The notes beneath the pieces were generated by a model. It made no database searches, was not told where the DNA came from, and worked only from the letters and a program-made list of their open reading frames with translations. Source: Nitrospira sp. (GTDB taxonomy: Bacteria; Nitrospirota; Nitrospiria; Nitrospirales; Nitrospiraceae). From it: a stretch of 43,779 nt of DNA. Location: assembly GCA_030444405.1 (NCBI GenBank), contig JARFPM010000050.1, positions 1-43,779 on the forward strand, in the 5' to 3' direction. Below are positions 8,188 to 16,213 of the stretch, one piece after another. The position numbers were made by a program, and so were the translations under genes. Position 1 is the first letter of the stretch. Every line of letters begins with the position of its first letter.

Positions 8188-8260
8188 GCGCGGGGCGAAG
8201 GAGGAGGCAGGCAACCTTCGCCCCGCGCTTGGTCCGAGCCGGAGGGTTGCCTGCCCGGAC
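8188..8260 (-). repeat. Two-hairpin element, copy 1
   Basis: Read on the minus strand, hairpin 1 is GTCCGGGC...GCTCGGAC. Hairpin 2 has the long perfect stem GCGCGGGGCGAAGG with CCTTCGCCCCGCGC, followed by TTTTTATT, a textbook intrinsic terminator. In this copy the loop of hairpin 1 (GGCAGGCAACC) is exactly complementary to the loop region of hairpin 2 (GGTTGCCTGCC), allowing an alternative pairing. It lies about 85 bases after the minus-strand gene ending at 8347. Copies 2 and 3 are at 11637-11709 and 14058-14129. Confidence 0.7.
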
Positions 8261-8346
8261 AATACACACACATAGCTTGGTGTTGTAGAGAGATACTCTA
8301 GGCTGGATAAGCACCAGCGTGAAAAAACGAACCTATCGAGGATTGC

Positions 8347-8709
8347 TTATCCGAGCCTGGCAGAAAAGATCGCTGGAGGCGCACGAAAACGTATTACGGA
8401 AGTGCAGGTCGGAAGAATGCACCGACTGGGGGCGAGATCGGCCAGCCAAACAAACGGCTCCGCGACTGTCGGTGGGGGCCCGATCGCTACAGCGGCATCT
8501 GTTGTCGCCTGGCACGTCCATGCGCATAGCAAGTGCTGCGTGGAGGGTCCTTGCTTATCATGGTGATGCTGATGACTCGGAGACCCGTCAGTATAAGCGA
8601 GTGTGCAACCCGCGGCCATCACGAGCAGTGCGCCGTAGACCAGACTCACAAGGCCGATGAGACATACATTCTGACGGGAAACAGGAGAACGCGTCATGAA
8701 CTTCACCAT
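8347..8709 (-). CDS. C[AS]WxC/RAPP small exported protein A
   Basis: The product has about 120 residues if it starts at ATG 8709; an ATG at 8697 is also possible and neither has a strong ribosome site. An N-terminal hydrophobic segment (VCLIGLVSLVYGALLVMAAG) is followed by a histidine cluster (SHQHHHD), the motif LCAWTCQ, a second hydrophobic stretch, two more cysteines, and RAPP near the end. Four paralogs lie at 12710, 15849, 17378 and 19497. The pattern resembles DUF2946-like small proteins, which also have an early His/Cys site and a terminal RAPP. A CxxxC pair plus histidines suggests a soft metal such as copper, by analogy with CxxxC copper sites. That is inference. Confidence 0.6.
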   Translation of the reverse strand: MVKFMTRSPVSRQNVCLIGLVSLVYGALLVMAAGCTLAYTDGSPSHQHHHDKQGPSTQHLLCAWTCQATTDAAVAIGPPPTVAEPFVWLADLAPSRCILPTCTSVIRFRAPPAIFSARLG

Positions 8710-8756
8710 AGTGTCCGTCTCTATACGGCACATCGCACACCTTGTCTACCGATGCA

Positions 8757-8780
8757 TGCTTACGGCTGCTACAGTTCTTA
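8757..8780 (-). promoter_or_regulatory. Shared upstream motif, copy 5 (degenerate)
   Basis: TGCTTACGGCTGCTACAGTT on the plus strand aligns with the copy at 11796 (GC..AC.G.TGCTACAG). It is 48 bases upstream of the small-protein gene starting at 8709. The rest of 8710-9085 holds no recognisable gene. Confidence 0.3.
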
Positions 8781-9085
8781 CAGTTCGACAAGACCAGCTT
8801 GACCGCAACGCCCGGCGAATTAGTGACGGGGTGACTGCGTGACCCTCCATCATCGATGCGCCAATCATGCGTACAGATGATTGGCGGCAAGCCGAACGTT
8901 CGGACACATTCGATGACAAGAACGTCTCGTCTTTGTCCTATGAGGTGTTTCGCTCAGACCGGATTCATCCGCCAGCGGAGCTGGATCCTGCATGGCGTGT
9001 CGAAGCGCGACCAGGACGGGGGTCGTGAAGAACGTCCTTCGATCACCGTGCGATGACGTATAATCCGGCAGCGGAAGGCAGAGGA

Positions 9086-9985
9086 ATGAGACAGACACGA
9101 GCGCGGATGACCATCACAACTGTTGCCTCGACGCAGCCGGGAGAACCGGCCCGACCCAAACCGTTGATCCACGCGCTCCTGTTCGTGTTCGGGTTCTCGA
9201 TCATCTTCGTCGCTCTTGGCATGGCAGTGAGCGCCATCGGGCAATTGGCGTTCGACCTGCGAGACCCGCTGGCCCGTATCGGAGGGGTGATCGTCATATT
9301 GTTCGGCCTGGCGACGATGGGCCTGTTCGCCGCGTTATCAAGTCGGTTAAGCCGCCTTGAGGATTCGGCCGCTGAAGGGATCGTCACCGGAATACTCGGC
9401 TGGGTGAAGAGCGGAATTGATTTCTTTCTTCGCTGTTTTTATGCGGACACCCGCGGCGACGCGGGCCGTTACAGCACGGGTGGCTATATGTCCTCTTTCC
9501 TCATGGGCGTTTTCTTCTCGGCGGGATGGACGCCGTGCATCGGTCCGACACTGGGCGCAATCTTGGCGCTGGGCTATAGCTCCGCCACGATGGGCCAGAG
9601 CGCACTGTTGCTTTTGGGCTATTCGCTAGGCCTGGGAATTCCCTTTGTGTTTTTTGCACTGGCACTGGATCGCGCGGCCGCTCTTTTGTGCTCGCTCAAG
9701 CGTCACATCCGGACGATTCAGCTGATCAATGGGACACTGCTCGTTCTTATCGGCTTTGCGCTTCTGACGAAGCAGTTGGGGGTCATTGCGCAGTGGACCC
9801 AGGAGAATAATCTCTATTTGGAGACGGGTTCGCTGGGTGGAGATACCCCGACCTTTTTCATCGCCGTTCTGGCCGGCCTGCTCTCCTTCCTCTCGCCCTG
9901 CGTGCTCCCCTTGGTGCCGGCCTACGTCTTCTACCTCACCGGACGCACGCTTCCGAAATCCACAGCCAAGTCATCCGCCCGATGA
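9086..9985 (+). CDS. Circularly permuted CcdA/DsbD-like membrane protein
   Basis: The product has 299 residues and six hydrophobic segments. CcdA carries electrons across the inner membrane to periplasmic thioredoxins such as TlpA. Normal CcdA begins with a helix bearing LSFLSPCVLPLVP. Here that helix is at the C-terminus (residues ~258-285, Cys272), while the protein begins with what is normally the second segment (PLIHALLFVFGFSIIFVALG). The second redox cysteine is in SAGWTPCIGPTLG (Cys151). The joint (LYLETGSLGGDTPTFF) looks like a natural C-terminus linked to a natural N-terminus. GGAAGG 7 bases upstream supports ATG 9086; ATG 9107 is an alternative. Both active cysteines are kept, so it could work. 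The last bases overlap the convergent cytochrome gene. Confidence 0.75.
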   Translation: MRQTRARMTITTVASTQPGEPARPKPLIHALLFVFGFSIIFVALGMAVSAIGQLAFDLRDPLARIGGVIVILFGLATMGLFAALSSRLSRLEDSAAEGIVTGILGWVKSGIDFFLRCFYADTRGDAGRYSTGGYMSSFLMGVFFSAGWTPCIGPTLGAILALGYSSATMGQSALLLLGYSLGLGIPFVFFALALDRAAALLCSLKRHIRTIQLINGTLLVLIGFALLTKQLGVIAQWTQENNLYLETGSLGGDTPTFFIAVLAGLLSFLSPCVLPLVPAYVFYLTGRTLPKSTAKSSAR

Positions 9986-10345
9986 TTTCGCGTGTCGGCT
10001 CAGGTAGCGGGCGATCGCCTCACGCTCCGGCTCGGTCAGAGGCGGCAGTCCTTTTTCCCGCATGAGTCCTTCCATGCGGGACAATTCCTTCTGCCACTCC
10101 TCCATGGTCCGAAACCGCGGATCGGGCACTCCATGAGTCACTCCATGGTCCCCAAACGGTTGGCGGTGACACGCTGCACAACGCTGGGCGAACACCCGTC
10201 CATCGGGAATATCGAGATCCGGGATTCCGGTAAACACTCCGCCACAGCCTCCGATCCAGAGAATTGCCGACAGCCCGAGGGCATATCGGCACGAGCGGTG
10301 ACTGGCACGGACCGCGTTCGCGAAACCTGTATCCAAGATTGTCAT
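9971..10345 (-). CDS. Small monoheme c-type cytochrome
   Basis: The product has 124 residues. AGGAGG lies 5 bases before ATG 10345. A hydrophobic segment (LGLSAILWIGGC) may be a lipoprotein signal with the cysteine in IGGC as lipid site, although the lipobox is not ideal. The single heme motif CAACH is in FAQRCAACHRQPFGDHG. The C-terminal half (MEEWQKELSRMEGLMREKGLPPLTEPEREAIARYLSRH) is the usual helical end. The common M-P-P ligand position reads LPP, so the axial methionine is probably one of those slightly upstream. It follows the TPR gene by 24 bases, so the two are likely co-transcribed. It overlaps the convergent CcdA-like gene by 15 bases. Electron donor and acceptor are unknown. Confidence 0.8.
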   Translation of the reverse strand: MTILDTGFANAVRASHRSCRYALGLSAILWIGGCGGVFTGIPDLDIPDGRVFAQRCAACHRQPFGDHGVTHGVPDPRFRTMEEWQKELSRMEGLMREKGLPPLTEPEREAIARYLSRHAKSSGG

Positions 10346-10369
10346 TCTCGCCTCCTACAGCTGTGTAGA

Positions 10370-11476
10370 TTAGTTGTTCCGCTGGGCGCGAATAGCTGCG
10401 GCCCTGGTTGCGACAAGCCCTGCCTGCGACCGCTGTCCAAGATCACGGAGCAGCCCAGCGTAGCGATCGAGCAACATTGCCACCATAGGATGGCTGCTTC
10501 CCAACGTCTTTTGCTGAATTACCAGCGCCCGTTCGTAGCGAAACTTGGCCTCGTCTAGCAGCCCCCGCTCATGCTGGAGCCAGGCCCAGTTTCCGAGAAT
10601 CGTGCCTGTAAGCGCGGCTTCCTGTCCTGATGTCGTCTCCCTGACCGCCAACGCCTCACGATAGTATCGATCCGCGAATTCGGACAGCCCTTGAGCATGA
10701 TAGAGGTTTGCCAGATTGTTCAGACAAATTCCGACAGCCGGGTGGCGCCCCCCCGAACGAGCGAGGCGGAGCGACAGAGCTTGTTGATACAGCGGTTCGG
10801 CACAAGCGTAGAGACCCTTTTCCTTATAGAGTGCCGCCAGATTGTTAAGGATGGGAGCCGGGTCAACAGACCTCGCGCCATCGGTCCCTTGCAGGAGGGC
10901 CAACGCCAGTCGGAACTTCGTTTCCGCTTTCACACGACGTCCCTGCTTTCGGTAGAGTCCGGCCAAGTTGTTGTAACCCATCGCCGACTCTGGATGGCCT
11001 GGACCCAGCATCCGTTCCTCAACCGCGAGGGAACGTAGATACTATGCTTCGGCCTGCTCGAAGGCGCCTTGCTCCTGATAGATTTCCTCCAGATTGTTCA
11101 ACACGGAAGCGACATCACGATGGCCGGAGCCGAGCACACGTTCCCACCGAGCCAGCGCCTCCTCATAGTACGGCTTTGCGCGCTCATACTGTTCTTGGGC
11201 ATGATAGACCAGGCCCAAGTGGTTCAGCGTCTCGGCCACGCGCGGGTCGTCGGACGCAAATTGTGTCGCCTCGTGGCCGGCCGATAGAAACCAGCGCTCC
11301 GCATCTTCATACCGAGCTTGTCCGTGCGCGGCGATTCCTGCTTCTATCAAGGTCTGCCAGCGATCCGTCGAGTCCGCCATGGCCGAAGGCGGCAGAGAGA
11401 GAGCCGTTAGAATCATCGTATCGAGAGCGGTCATGTACAACAGCGTTCTACAAACCCATAGCGTCATCAGTGTCAT
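10370..11476 (-). pseudogene. Exported TPR protein with one internal amber codon
   Basis: One frame runs from ATG 11476 to 10370 (368 codons) with a single TAG at 11042-11044. Before it lie a signal peptide (ending SAMA) and two TPR units (NHLGLVYHAQEQYERAKPYYEEAL...). After it, still in frame, come YLRSLAVEERMLGPGHP and about five further TPR units (NNLAGLYRKQGRRVKAE, NNLAALYKEKGLYACAE, NNLANLYHAQGLSEFAD). The stop replaces a residue in the usual AEALYLRSL sequence, so a Leu-to-amber change is likely. A strong AGGAAGGAGGG is 12 bases upstream of the start. TPR repeats mediate protein contacts in the periplasm. Unless the stop is read through, the product is truncated; translation could restart at ATG 11011. 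Confidence 0.75.
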
Positions 11477-11636
11477 CGACGATGCATACCCTCCTTCCTC
11501 CGCCTAAGCAGAAAGCCACGGCTGCGAAGTCGCGCAGCTTCACTCGTGCCTGCTGTTACTTCAATTCAAAACGGGCGACTCGGCAATGAGCATTGTCCAT
11601 CCGACCATCGCCATCAACGCACCTTGCGACAGAACA

Positions 11637-11709
11637 ATGCGGGGCGGAGGTTGAGGGCGCAAACCCGCGCCCCGCGATGGTCCGAGAGAGGAGGCCGCCA
11701 AACTCGGAC
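11637..11709 (-). repeat. Two-hairpin element, copy 2
   Basis: Read on the minus strand, GTCCGAG...CTCGGAC forms hairpin 1 and GCGGGGCG...CGCCCCGC forms hairpin 2, followed by a poor T stretch (ATTGTT). On the plus strand it aligns base for base with copies 1 and 3 around GCGGGGCG, CCCCGCG and GGTCCGAG. It lies 160 bases upstream of the TPR gene and 267 bases after the helix-turn-helix gene, both on the minus strand. Confidence 0.65.
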
Positions 11710-11795
11710 CCTGCTCTTGATCGATAATGAACGTCCGGCCACTCATCCGCACACTTTACTGCTACGCCTTTGATGCTCAGCCGTCTACGGGTCGT

Positions 11796-11819
11796 TGCCG
11801 ACAGATGCTACAGAATATC
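11796..11819 (-). promoter_or_regulatory. Shared upstream motif, copy 3
   Basis: The plus strand reads TGCCGACAGATGCTACAGAA, with a CAGCCGTCT block upstream as in copy 1. It is 320 bases upstream of the TPR gene (start 11476) on the minus strand. The remaining gene-free parts of 11477-11975 show nothing else recognisable. Confidence 0.4.
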
Positions 11820-11975
11820 CAGACCCGGTAGAGAGCGATCGGCACTGCGATCGGCTCACATGACATACGGCCAAGCATATTCGACGACTGTTTTACGTCC
11901 TTCCATAAATCACATCTCCCCAACCTTTAGGTGCTATGGCGGGCATCCCTCGGACCGGCAGATGACAATGGTGTG

Positions 11976-12194
11976 TCAAATGGCACGGTGACGGATGGAG
12001 CCGGACAACGTGCCGTCACCGAGGACCTCAGTCTTCTGGATCAAGCATTGAACCGACTCATTAAAAATGCGCAGACTGCCCTTCCCGATCTTGGCGCCCC
12101 GCAACTTGCCCTCTTCCACCCATCGGTAGATCGTCCATCGGCTTACCCTCAAACACTCGGCCGCCTCGTCTACGCGCAAGAGCAATTTGTTCAT
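11976..12194 (-). CDS. Excisionase-type helix-turn-helix protein
   Basis: The product has 72 residues. Residues 5-50 (LLRVDEAAECLRVSRWTIYRWVEEGKLRGAKIGKGSLRI) form a MerR/excisionase-like winged helix-turn-helix, with the characteristic VDEAAECL...S.WTIYRWV...GKL and a short wing (GAKIGKGSLRI). GGAGG sits 6 bases before ATG 12194, so the start is firm. Proteins of this size act as small DNA-binding regulators or as excisionases of mobile elements. No integrase is nearby, so a regulatory role is more likely. It could act on the shared upstream motif or on the surrounding cluster, which is only a guess from position. Confidence 0.8.
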   Translation of the reverse strand: MNKLLLRVDEAAECLRVSRWTIYRWVEEGKLRGAKIGKGSLRIFNESVQCLIQKTEVLGDGTLSGSIRHRAI

Positions 12195-12359
12195 TCGACA
12201 CCTCCGTCAAATTCGTCATTCCGTCCATGCGAGCTCTGTCTCTGTCCCGTGCTACATCTACAACCTGCGCTGACGATGCCCTTGCCGGAAAATTCAACAT
12301 CTGGTCCGGCGGCGGTTTGAGCTTCGTTGGTCACCTTCCGGCTGTCCGAGTCAGCTTTT

Positions 12360-12536
12360 TCATTGATAATAGGTGTACGCTCTATCAGCGCCTCCCGTCC
12401 CCTTCTTCTGCTGTAACTCTTCGAGTTCATACAGGAGAATATTGAGTCGATCCCGCAGCACTCGCTCGCGCGGCCAAGCAGCGGATCGGAGGGAGCCGTC
12501 TTTTGAGCGATTACGTCGCCTCCTCCAACCACGCAC
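12360..12536 (-). CDS. Possible small coiled protein upstream of the HTH gene
   Basis: A frame from GTG 12536 encodes 58 residues: a basic N-terminus followed by an amphipathic heptad-like segment (RERVLRDRLNILLYELEELQ) typical of a short coiled coil. It ends 166 bases before the helix-turn-helix start. There is no clear ribosome site. The overlapping longer frame at 12191-12547 has no recognisable pattern. Real coding status is uncertain. The rest of 12195-12709 shows nothing else, apart from an unassignable 38-codon frame on the plus strand at 12598-12714. Confidence 0.3.
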   Translation of the reverse strand: MRGWRRRRNRSKDGSLRSAAWPRERVLRDRLNILLYELEELQQKKGTGGADRAYTYYQ

Positions 12537-12709
12537 ATCACTGGCATTCCGCCAGAAATCGCATATCCTTATCGAGAAACACCTATCAGTTCAGACATGA
12601 TTGTCCACCCCGCACTCAAACAGATTGTTGAAGGACGCAGTCCGACGCACAGCCTCATTGGACTGCCCACGCCCGTACCGCGTGCGATCTATCCGAATCT
12701 AGAAAGGGA

Positions 12710-13015
12710 TCACTGAGGAGGGGCGCGAGAACGAGAAACAGCGGAAAAGAGACGAGCTTGTGATGGTGCGGTCACTAACCACTGCATCGCCACCAAAATA
12801 AAGCCTGCGAGCACTGGCGCAGTAGTCAGAAGACTCACCGTCGGGTTGACTTGGCAAACCCAGGCACAAAGCGTGGAGTGCCCGGCATGAGACGGAGCGT
12901 GGTGGTCATGTTCCTGCGCTGCGCGCGGTACAAAAAGACAGCCTGAGGCTCCCAGCGCAAGCACGCTGTAGAGCAAGACCATCCCAACGACGAATGGCGC
13001 GAACCAACGTCTCAT
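12710..13015 (-). CDS. C[AS]WxC/RAPP small exported protein B
   Basis: The product has 101 residues. GGAAGGA five bases before ATG 13015 fixes the start. Order of parts: a hydrophobic N-terminal segment (FAPFVVGMVLLYSVLALGASG), a His-rich stretch (EHDHHAPSHAGH), the motif LCAWVCQ, a second hydrophobic helix (VLAGFILVAMQWLV), and a C-terminal SRAPP. It has the layout of paralogs A, C, D and E. It follows tonB by 79 bases on the same strand and is likely its co-transcribed partner. Metal binding by the histidines and the CxxxC pair is inferred. Confidence 0.65.
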   Translation of the reverse strand: MRRWFAPFVVGMVLLYSVLALGASGCLFVPRAAQEHDHHAPSHAGHSTLCAWVCQVNPTVSLLTTAPVLAGFILVAMQWLVTAPSQARLFSAVSRSRAPPQ

Positions 13016-13094
13016 TTCATTCCTTCCAGGACATGCCGCACCCGGGCGACCAACCACTCACTATTCATAATGAGTTTCAGCTTCACTCCATACT

Positions 13095-13997
13095 CTAATT
13101 GGCTAAGCTGTACACAATCGGAAGGCTCACGACGATTTGCGGCTTTCCGATCGCATGTTTCATATCGAGTGGACAGGCGAGCTTCACCGCTTCGATCGCT
13201 GCCTCATCAAGCACACTGTGCCCTGAACTTTTCTGGATGAACACCGAGGCCAGCTGTCCGTCGGATCGGATGATGGCTTTTAGGATAACCTTTCCCTCTT
13301 GGCCGTTCATGCGGGCGATATTCGGATAGCGTTTGAGTTCCGCCACTCGTCTCCACAACGACTCAGCCAACCAGCGATGATCCGGTGCGGGAGCCTTCGC
13401 CATTTGTGCTGCAGGAGCGTCCACTCCACCGGCAGGTGACGATGCTTGGGCAGAGGCGTCCTGGGCTGGAGGAATCTCCGACAGAGGTGTAAGAGCCGAT
13501 TGACCAGGAACCACCTCACGCGAAGCTGATTGTGCCTCAACCGGTTCCGGCAGGGCCGCAACTGCTACGGGTTCGGACTCCTTGGATTCGAGGACCGGCT
13601 CGGCTTTCGGCTCAGCCACTTCGACCAGCCGTTGCTCGGCCGGCTCTTTGCGTACCTGAGGAACCTCCACCTTCTGCTCGATCATCGGTGGTGGCGTTTC
13701 GATCTTCTGTTCCAGCGGCACGACCGGTTGAGAAGTCTCCGGCACTGACTTGGGCCGTGATGGAAGGAGCTTCTTTACCGACGGTGGTGCCGATGCGACA
13801 ACCGATTCGACTGGTTCTGATTTTGAATCAGGATTTGCCTGTTGCACTAACGCGACGTCCCATGTGAAGAGGTTTTCCTGCACGATCGGTTTGATCTGGG
13901 TGGAAAACGCAAGCGCCAAGGCAACCACCGCACCATGCAAAGTCAATGAAATGACCCATGCCGGGAGAAACAATCGATTGTCATCCGTCGATATCAT
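13095..13997 (-). CDS. tonB: TonB-family energy transducer
   Basis: The product has 300 residues. ATG 13997 with AAGGA just upstream is preferred over the in-frame GTG at 14018. Residues 13-32 are the single inner-membrane helix (LPAWVISLTLHGAVVALALA, with the conserved S..LH). A long Pro/Glu/Ala-rich, periplasm-spanning region (~50-210) precedes the C-terminal TonB domain (~218-300: YPNIARMNGQEGKVILKAI...SSGHSVLDEAAIEAVKLACPL). TonB passes proton-motive force from ExbB/ExbD to outer-membrane receptors. Neither exbBD nor a typical plugged receptor is in the window. The copy-3 hairpin element lies between the upstream propeller gene and this gene, about 60 bases before its start, and could attenuate it. 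Confidence 0.85.
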   Translation of the reverse strand: MISTDDNRLFLPAWVISLTLHGAVVALALAFSTQIKPIVQENLFTWDVALVQQANPDSKSEPVESVVASAPPSVKKLLPSRPKSVPETSQPVVPLEQKIETPPPMIEQKVEVPQVRKEPAEQRLVEVAEPKAEPVLESKESEPVAVAALPEPVEAQSASREVVPGQSALTPLSEIPPAQDASAQASSPAGGVDAPAAQMAKAPAPDHRWLAESLWRRVAELKRYPNIARMNGQEGKVILKAIIRSDGQLASVFIQKSSGHSVLDEAAIEAVKLACPLDMKHAIGKPQIVVSLPIVYSLAN

Positions 13998-14057
13998 GCT
14001 TCCTTTATGACCGTTCACGTGCTACTAAGCAACCCCCAGTCTCACCGACATGAAAAC

Positions 14058-14129
14058 GTGCGGGGCGAAGGCCAAGGGAGGTGCACCAACGTCCCGCGCT
14101 GATCCGAGCCGGAGGCAGCCTGCTCGGAC
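14058..14129 (-). repeat. Two-hairpin element, copy 3
   Basis: Read on the minus strand, GTCCGAGC...GCTCGGAT forms hairpin 1, and the second arm, GCGCGGGACG...TTCGCCCCGC, is less perfect than in copy 1 and is followed by CGTTTTC. It sits between the beta-propeller stop (14231) and the tonB start (13997). The remaining bases of this gap show nothing else. Confidence 0.65.
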
Positions 14130-14230
14130 AAAGCACCTAGTTCCAATCAACTGTGACCCCAACCTCTTGATGATGGGCAGCCCATCGAATTCCGATGAAC
14201 CCCGATGGACTGCCTCATCCATTCTGTGGA

Positions 14231-15772
14231 CTAGTTGCTCGCCTGGTTGCCCGCCTGTGCTGCACCGGTCTGATACACCAGCACTGCGCCGGGATTCGTC
14301 CCAACTGTCACAGTATCTTTGATCGCATTATCTGCTGCATTGATGATGGACACCGAACCGGGAGAGCCGCTGTTCGATACGACGATGTACTTGGCCTCCC
14401 CCGTTCCCTGCGCCAAGACATCCAGACTGTGTCGCCCAGTTTGCAACAGCGAAATTTCTCCGTTCGGGAGAAGCGTCAGAGCCGGCGGCGCGGCACTCAG
14501 AGTCGACGCGTCAAACGCGAAGAGACGATCTTTCTTCGTCACTGCCACGTCGTTCGAATTACCAACCAGGAAGTAGAATCGCTTTCCATCAGGAGAGAAT
14601 TTGAATGACGACCCCCCTGTTGCAAACGTTCCGTTCGACGTTCCATCCAGTTCGGGAATGGTCAAGCTTGCTATGGCCGGCGTCGCAGCACTGAGATCGA
14701 TGATCCCAAGCTTGACCGCTTGCGGCTGCGGAGCCTTGGTCTCACCACGCAGCAGGAGATATCTCCCGTCCGGAGAAATTCCGTACCCCGTATAGGGGGT
14801 TCCTGCGAAGTCAAACGTATTCGTAATTGCATAGGTCGTCGGGTCGATCTCAGCAATTTCACCATAACCTTCTTGGATGCTATAGACTTTCTTGGTCAGT
14901 TTGGACCAGCGAATGCCATGGGGAGCTGAATTGTTTAGAGTAAAGGGCGTTGTCCCTGTCGCGTTCTCCGGATTGCATATGGCCGGTGTTGGCAAACCAG
15001 TTTCCTTATTTGACTTACACAGATCGATGCGGTGAATCATCTGTAGGTAGGTCGGTGAGCCATCTTGGTCGTCAATCACAGCGATTTCACCGCTCGTTGC
15101 GCTGGAAACGAAGGCCCGCTTGGGAACTCCAGCCCCTGACGAGAACGCCGTGACCTTGTGGCCGTCAGCCAATACACAAATCGTTCGCTGTACCGCAGGT
15201 GGGTTTGCACCAGGCCCGAGATGGGAATTGTGCATAACGGTCACCGATCCACCAGTTTGGGTCGGGCAGTTCACCAAATCATCTCCTGGGGTCGTGGTCC
15301 CCGGCGCATTATCGCCATCATTCATACTCCATATGACTTCTCCATCGTTCGGATCGCGATAGATATGGACCGGTCGTGTACCGGAAGGCAGATTCACCTC
15401 GTGCACAGGAGTTGCCGCCGTCAAGGGATCGATCGTCGCCACTTTGTTGGCGGCGGTAAGATTGACGAAGACCCATTCTCCGACTGAAAACTGCATATCT
15501 CCCAAGGCGACATTTTCGAATTTGGCCGCGTCGATTGTGTTGACCACCGCGTTGCCCGAATCGCCTTTCAATGCCACACTCGTCAATGTTTTGTCACCCG
15601 TGTTGCTCACGAACACAAGCGGCCCGCTCAGTCCGGCACTGCCGCTTGGGGCCGGCGTTCCTGAGGTCGGAGTGGATTCTCCCGAACTGCACGCGGCAAG
15701 GCCGATCAGTGCAAGTCCTAACGCGCCCGTTGTGACACCAGATACAAAGCTTCGTCTCTTCATCGTTTCCAT
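14231..15772 (-). CDS. YVTN-type beta-propeller lipoprotein
   Basis: The product has 513 residues. GGAAGGA seven bases upstream sets ATG 15772. The N-terminus, KRRSFVSGVTTGALGLALIG followed by LAAC (Cys28), combines a twin-arginine-like start with a lipobox, so the protein is probably a lipoprotein. A Ser/Pro/Gly linker follows, then repeated propeller blades: VFVSNTGDKTLTSVALKG, NKVATIDPLTAATPVHEVNL, GEIAVIDDQDGS, GEIAEIDPTTYAITNTFDF, YGISPDGRYLLLRG, FKFSPDGKRFYFLVGN and YIVVSNSGSPGSVSIINAAD. This is the YVTN/YncE style of surface propeller, usually a binding scaffold rather than an enzyme. Several cysteines occur in loops. It stands between small gene C and tonB in one directional series. 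The ligand is unknown. Confidence 0.75.
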   Translation of the reverse strand: METMKRRSFVSGVTTGALGLALIGLAACSSGESTPTSGTPAPSGSAGLSGPLVFVSNTGDKTLTSVALKGDSGNAVVNTIDAAKFENVALGDMQFSVGEWVFVNLTAANKVATIDPLTAATPVHEVNLPSGTRPVHIYRDPNDGEVIWSMNDGDNAPGTTTPGDDLVNCPTQTGGSVTVMHNSHLGPGANPPAVQRTICVLADGHKVTAFSSGAGVPKRAFVSSATSGEIAVIDDQDGSPTYLQMIHRIDLCKSNKETGLPTPAICNPENATGTTPFTLNNSAPHGIRWSKLTKKVYSIQEGYGEIAEIDPTTYAITNTFDFAGTPYTGYGISPDGRYLLLRGETKAPQPQAVKLGIIDLSAATPAIASLTIPELDGTSNGTFATGGSSFKFSPDGKRFYFLVGNSNDVAVTKKDRLFAFDASTLSAAPPALTLLPNGEISLLQTGRHSLDVLAQGTGEAKYIVVSNSGSPGSVSIINAADNAIKDTVTVGTNPGAVLVYQTGAAQAGNQASN

Positions 15773-15848
15773 GGACCGTTCCTTCCTCGTTAGTTGTCGT
15801 CTTCTAAATAGTGACAGGAGCGCAGCCGGCTCCCTGATTGAACATGTA

Positions 15849-16199
15849 TTATGCGGTCTGACGAACAACGTGCGGTGGACCACGAGGCGGGAATTCCCTT
15901 TCAGGAACAGCATCCTGTAGAGAAATGTGACCGAGGCTCCAGACGCGGCTCACGTGAATATCGGCAGAGACTTCCTCCTGTCCACCGCCGCCCTGGATAT
16001 CGAGCCCGCCACAGTACCAAGCACAATGACTGACAGCGGACGCCGCATCATGGGGACAATGAGATGCAATCGCCCTCTCTTCATGGGCATGGGCAAGCAG
16101 AGCCAGGCACAAGGTCAACGCAGCAACAAGCGCACCGCATCGGGACTGATAACCCCATGCGCGCACAGTCCTCAGCCTGCCGTTCGTCTCACGGTTCAT
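15849..16199 (-). CDS. C[AS]WxC/RGPP small exported protein C
   Basis: The product has about 116 residues. The start is ATG 16199, or GTG three codons upstream; both lie within 15 bases of the stop of the barrel gene (16214), so translation is probably coupled. A hydrophobic N-terminal segment (GALVAALTLCLALLAHAH) is followed by ERAIASHCPHD, the motif SHCAWYCGG, a Gly/Glu-rich stretch, then FPPRGPP near the end. It is the most divergent of the five paralogs and has an extra Cys-Pro-His before the main motif. No enzyme signature is present. Confidence 0.6.
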   Translation of the reverse strand: MNRETNGRLRTVRAWGYQSRCGALVAALTLCLALLAHAHEERAIASHCPHDAASAVSHCAWYCGGLDIQGGGGQEEVSADIHVSRVWSLGHISLQDAVPEREFPPRGPPHVVRQTA

Positions 16200-16213
16200 A
16201 CGCGACACTCGGC

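Noticed and set aside
12191-12547. 118-codon minus-strand frame before the HTH gene
   Set aside because: The composition is unlike a protein and it overlaps the HTH start; the alternative frame with a coiled segment looks slightly better, and I listed that at low confidence.
8188-14129. Cobalamin riboswitches on the plus strand
   Set aside because: CCCGCGCTG and GCCGGAG..CCTGC recall the 3' half of the aptamer, but the conserved 5' part is absent and no plus-strand gene follows any copy, so I did not annotate them as such.
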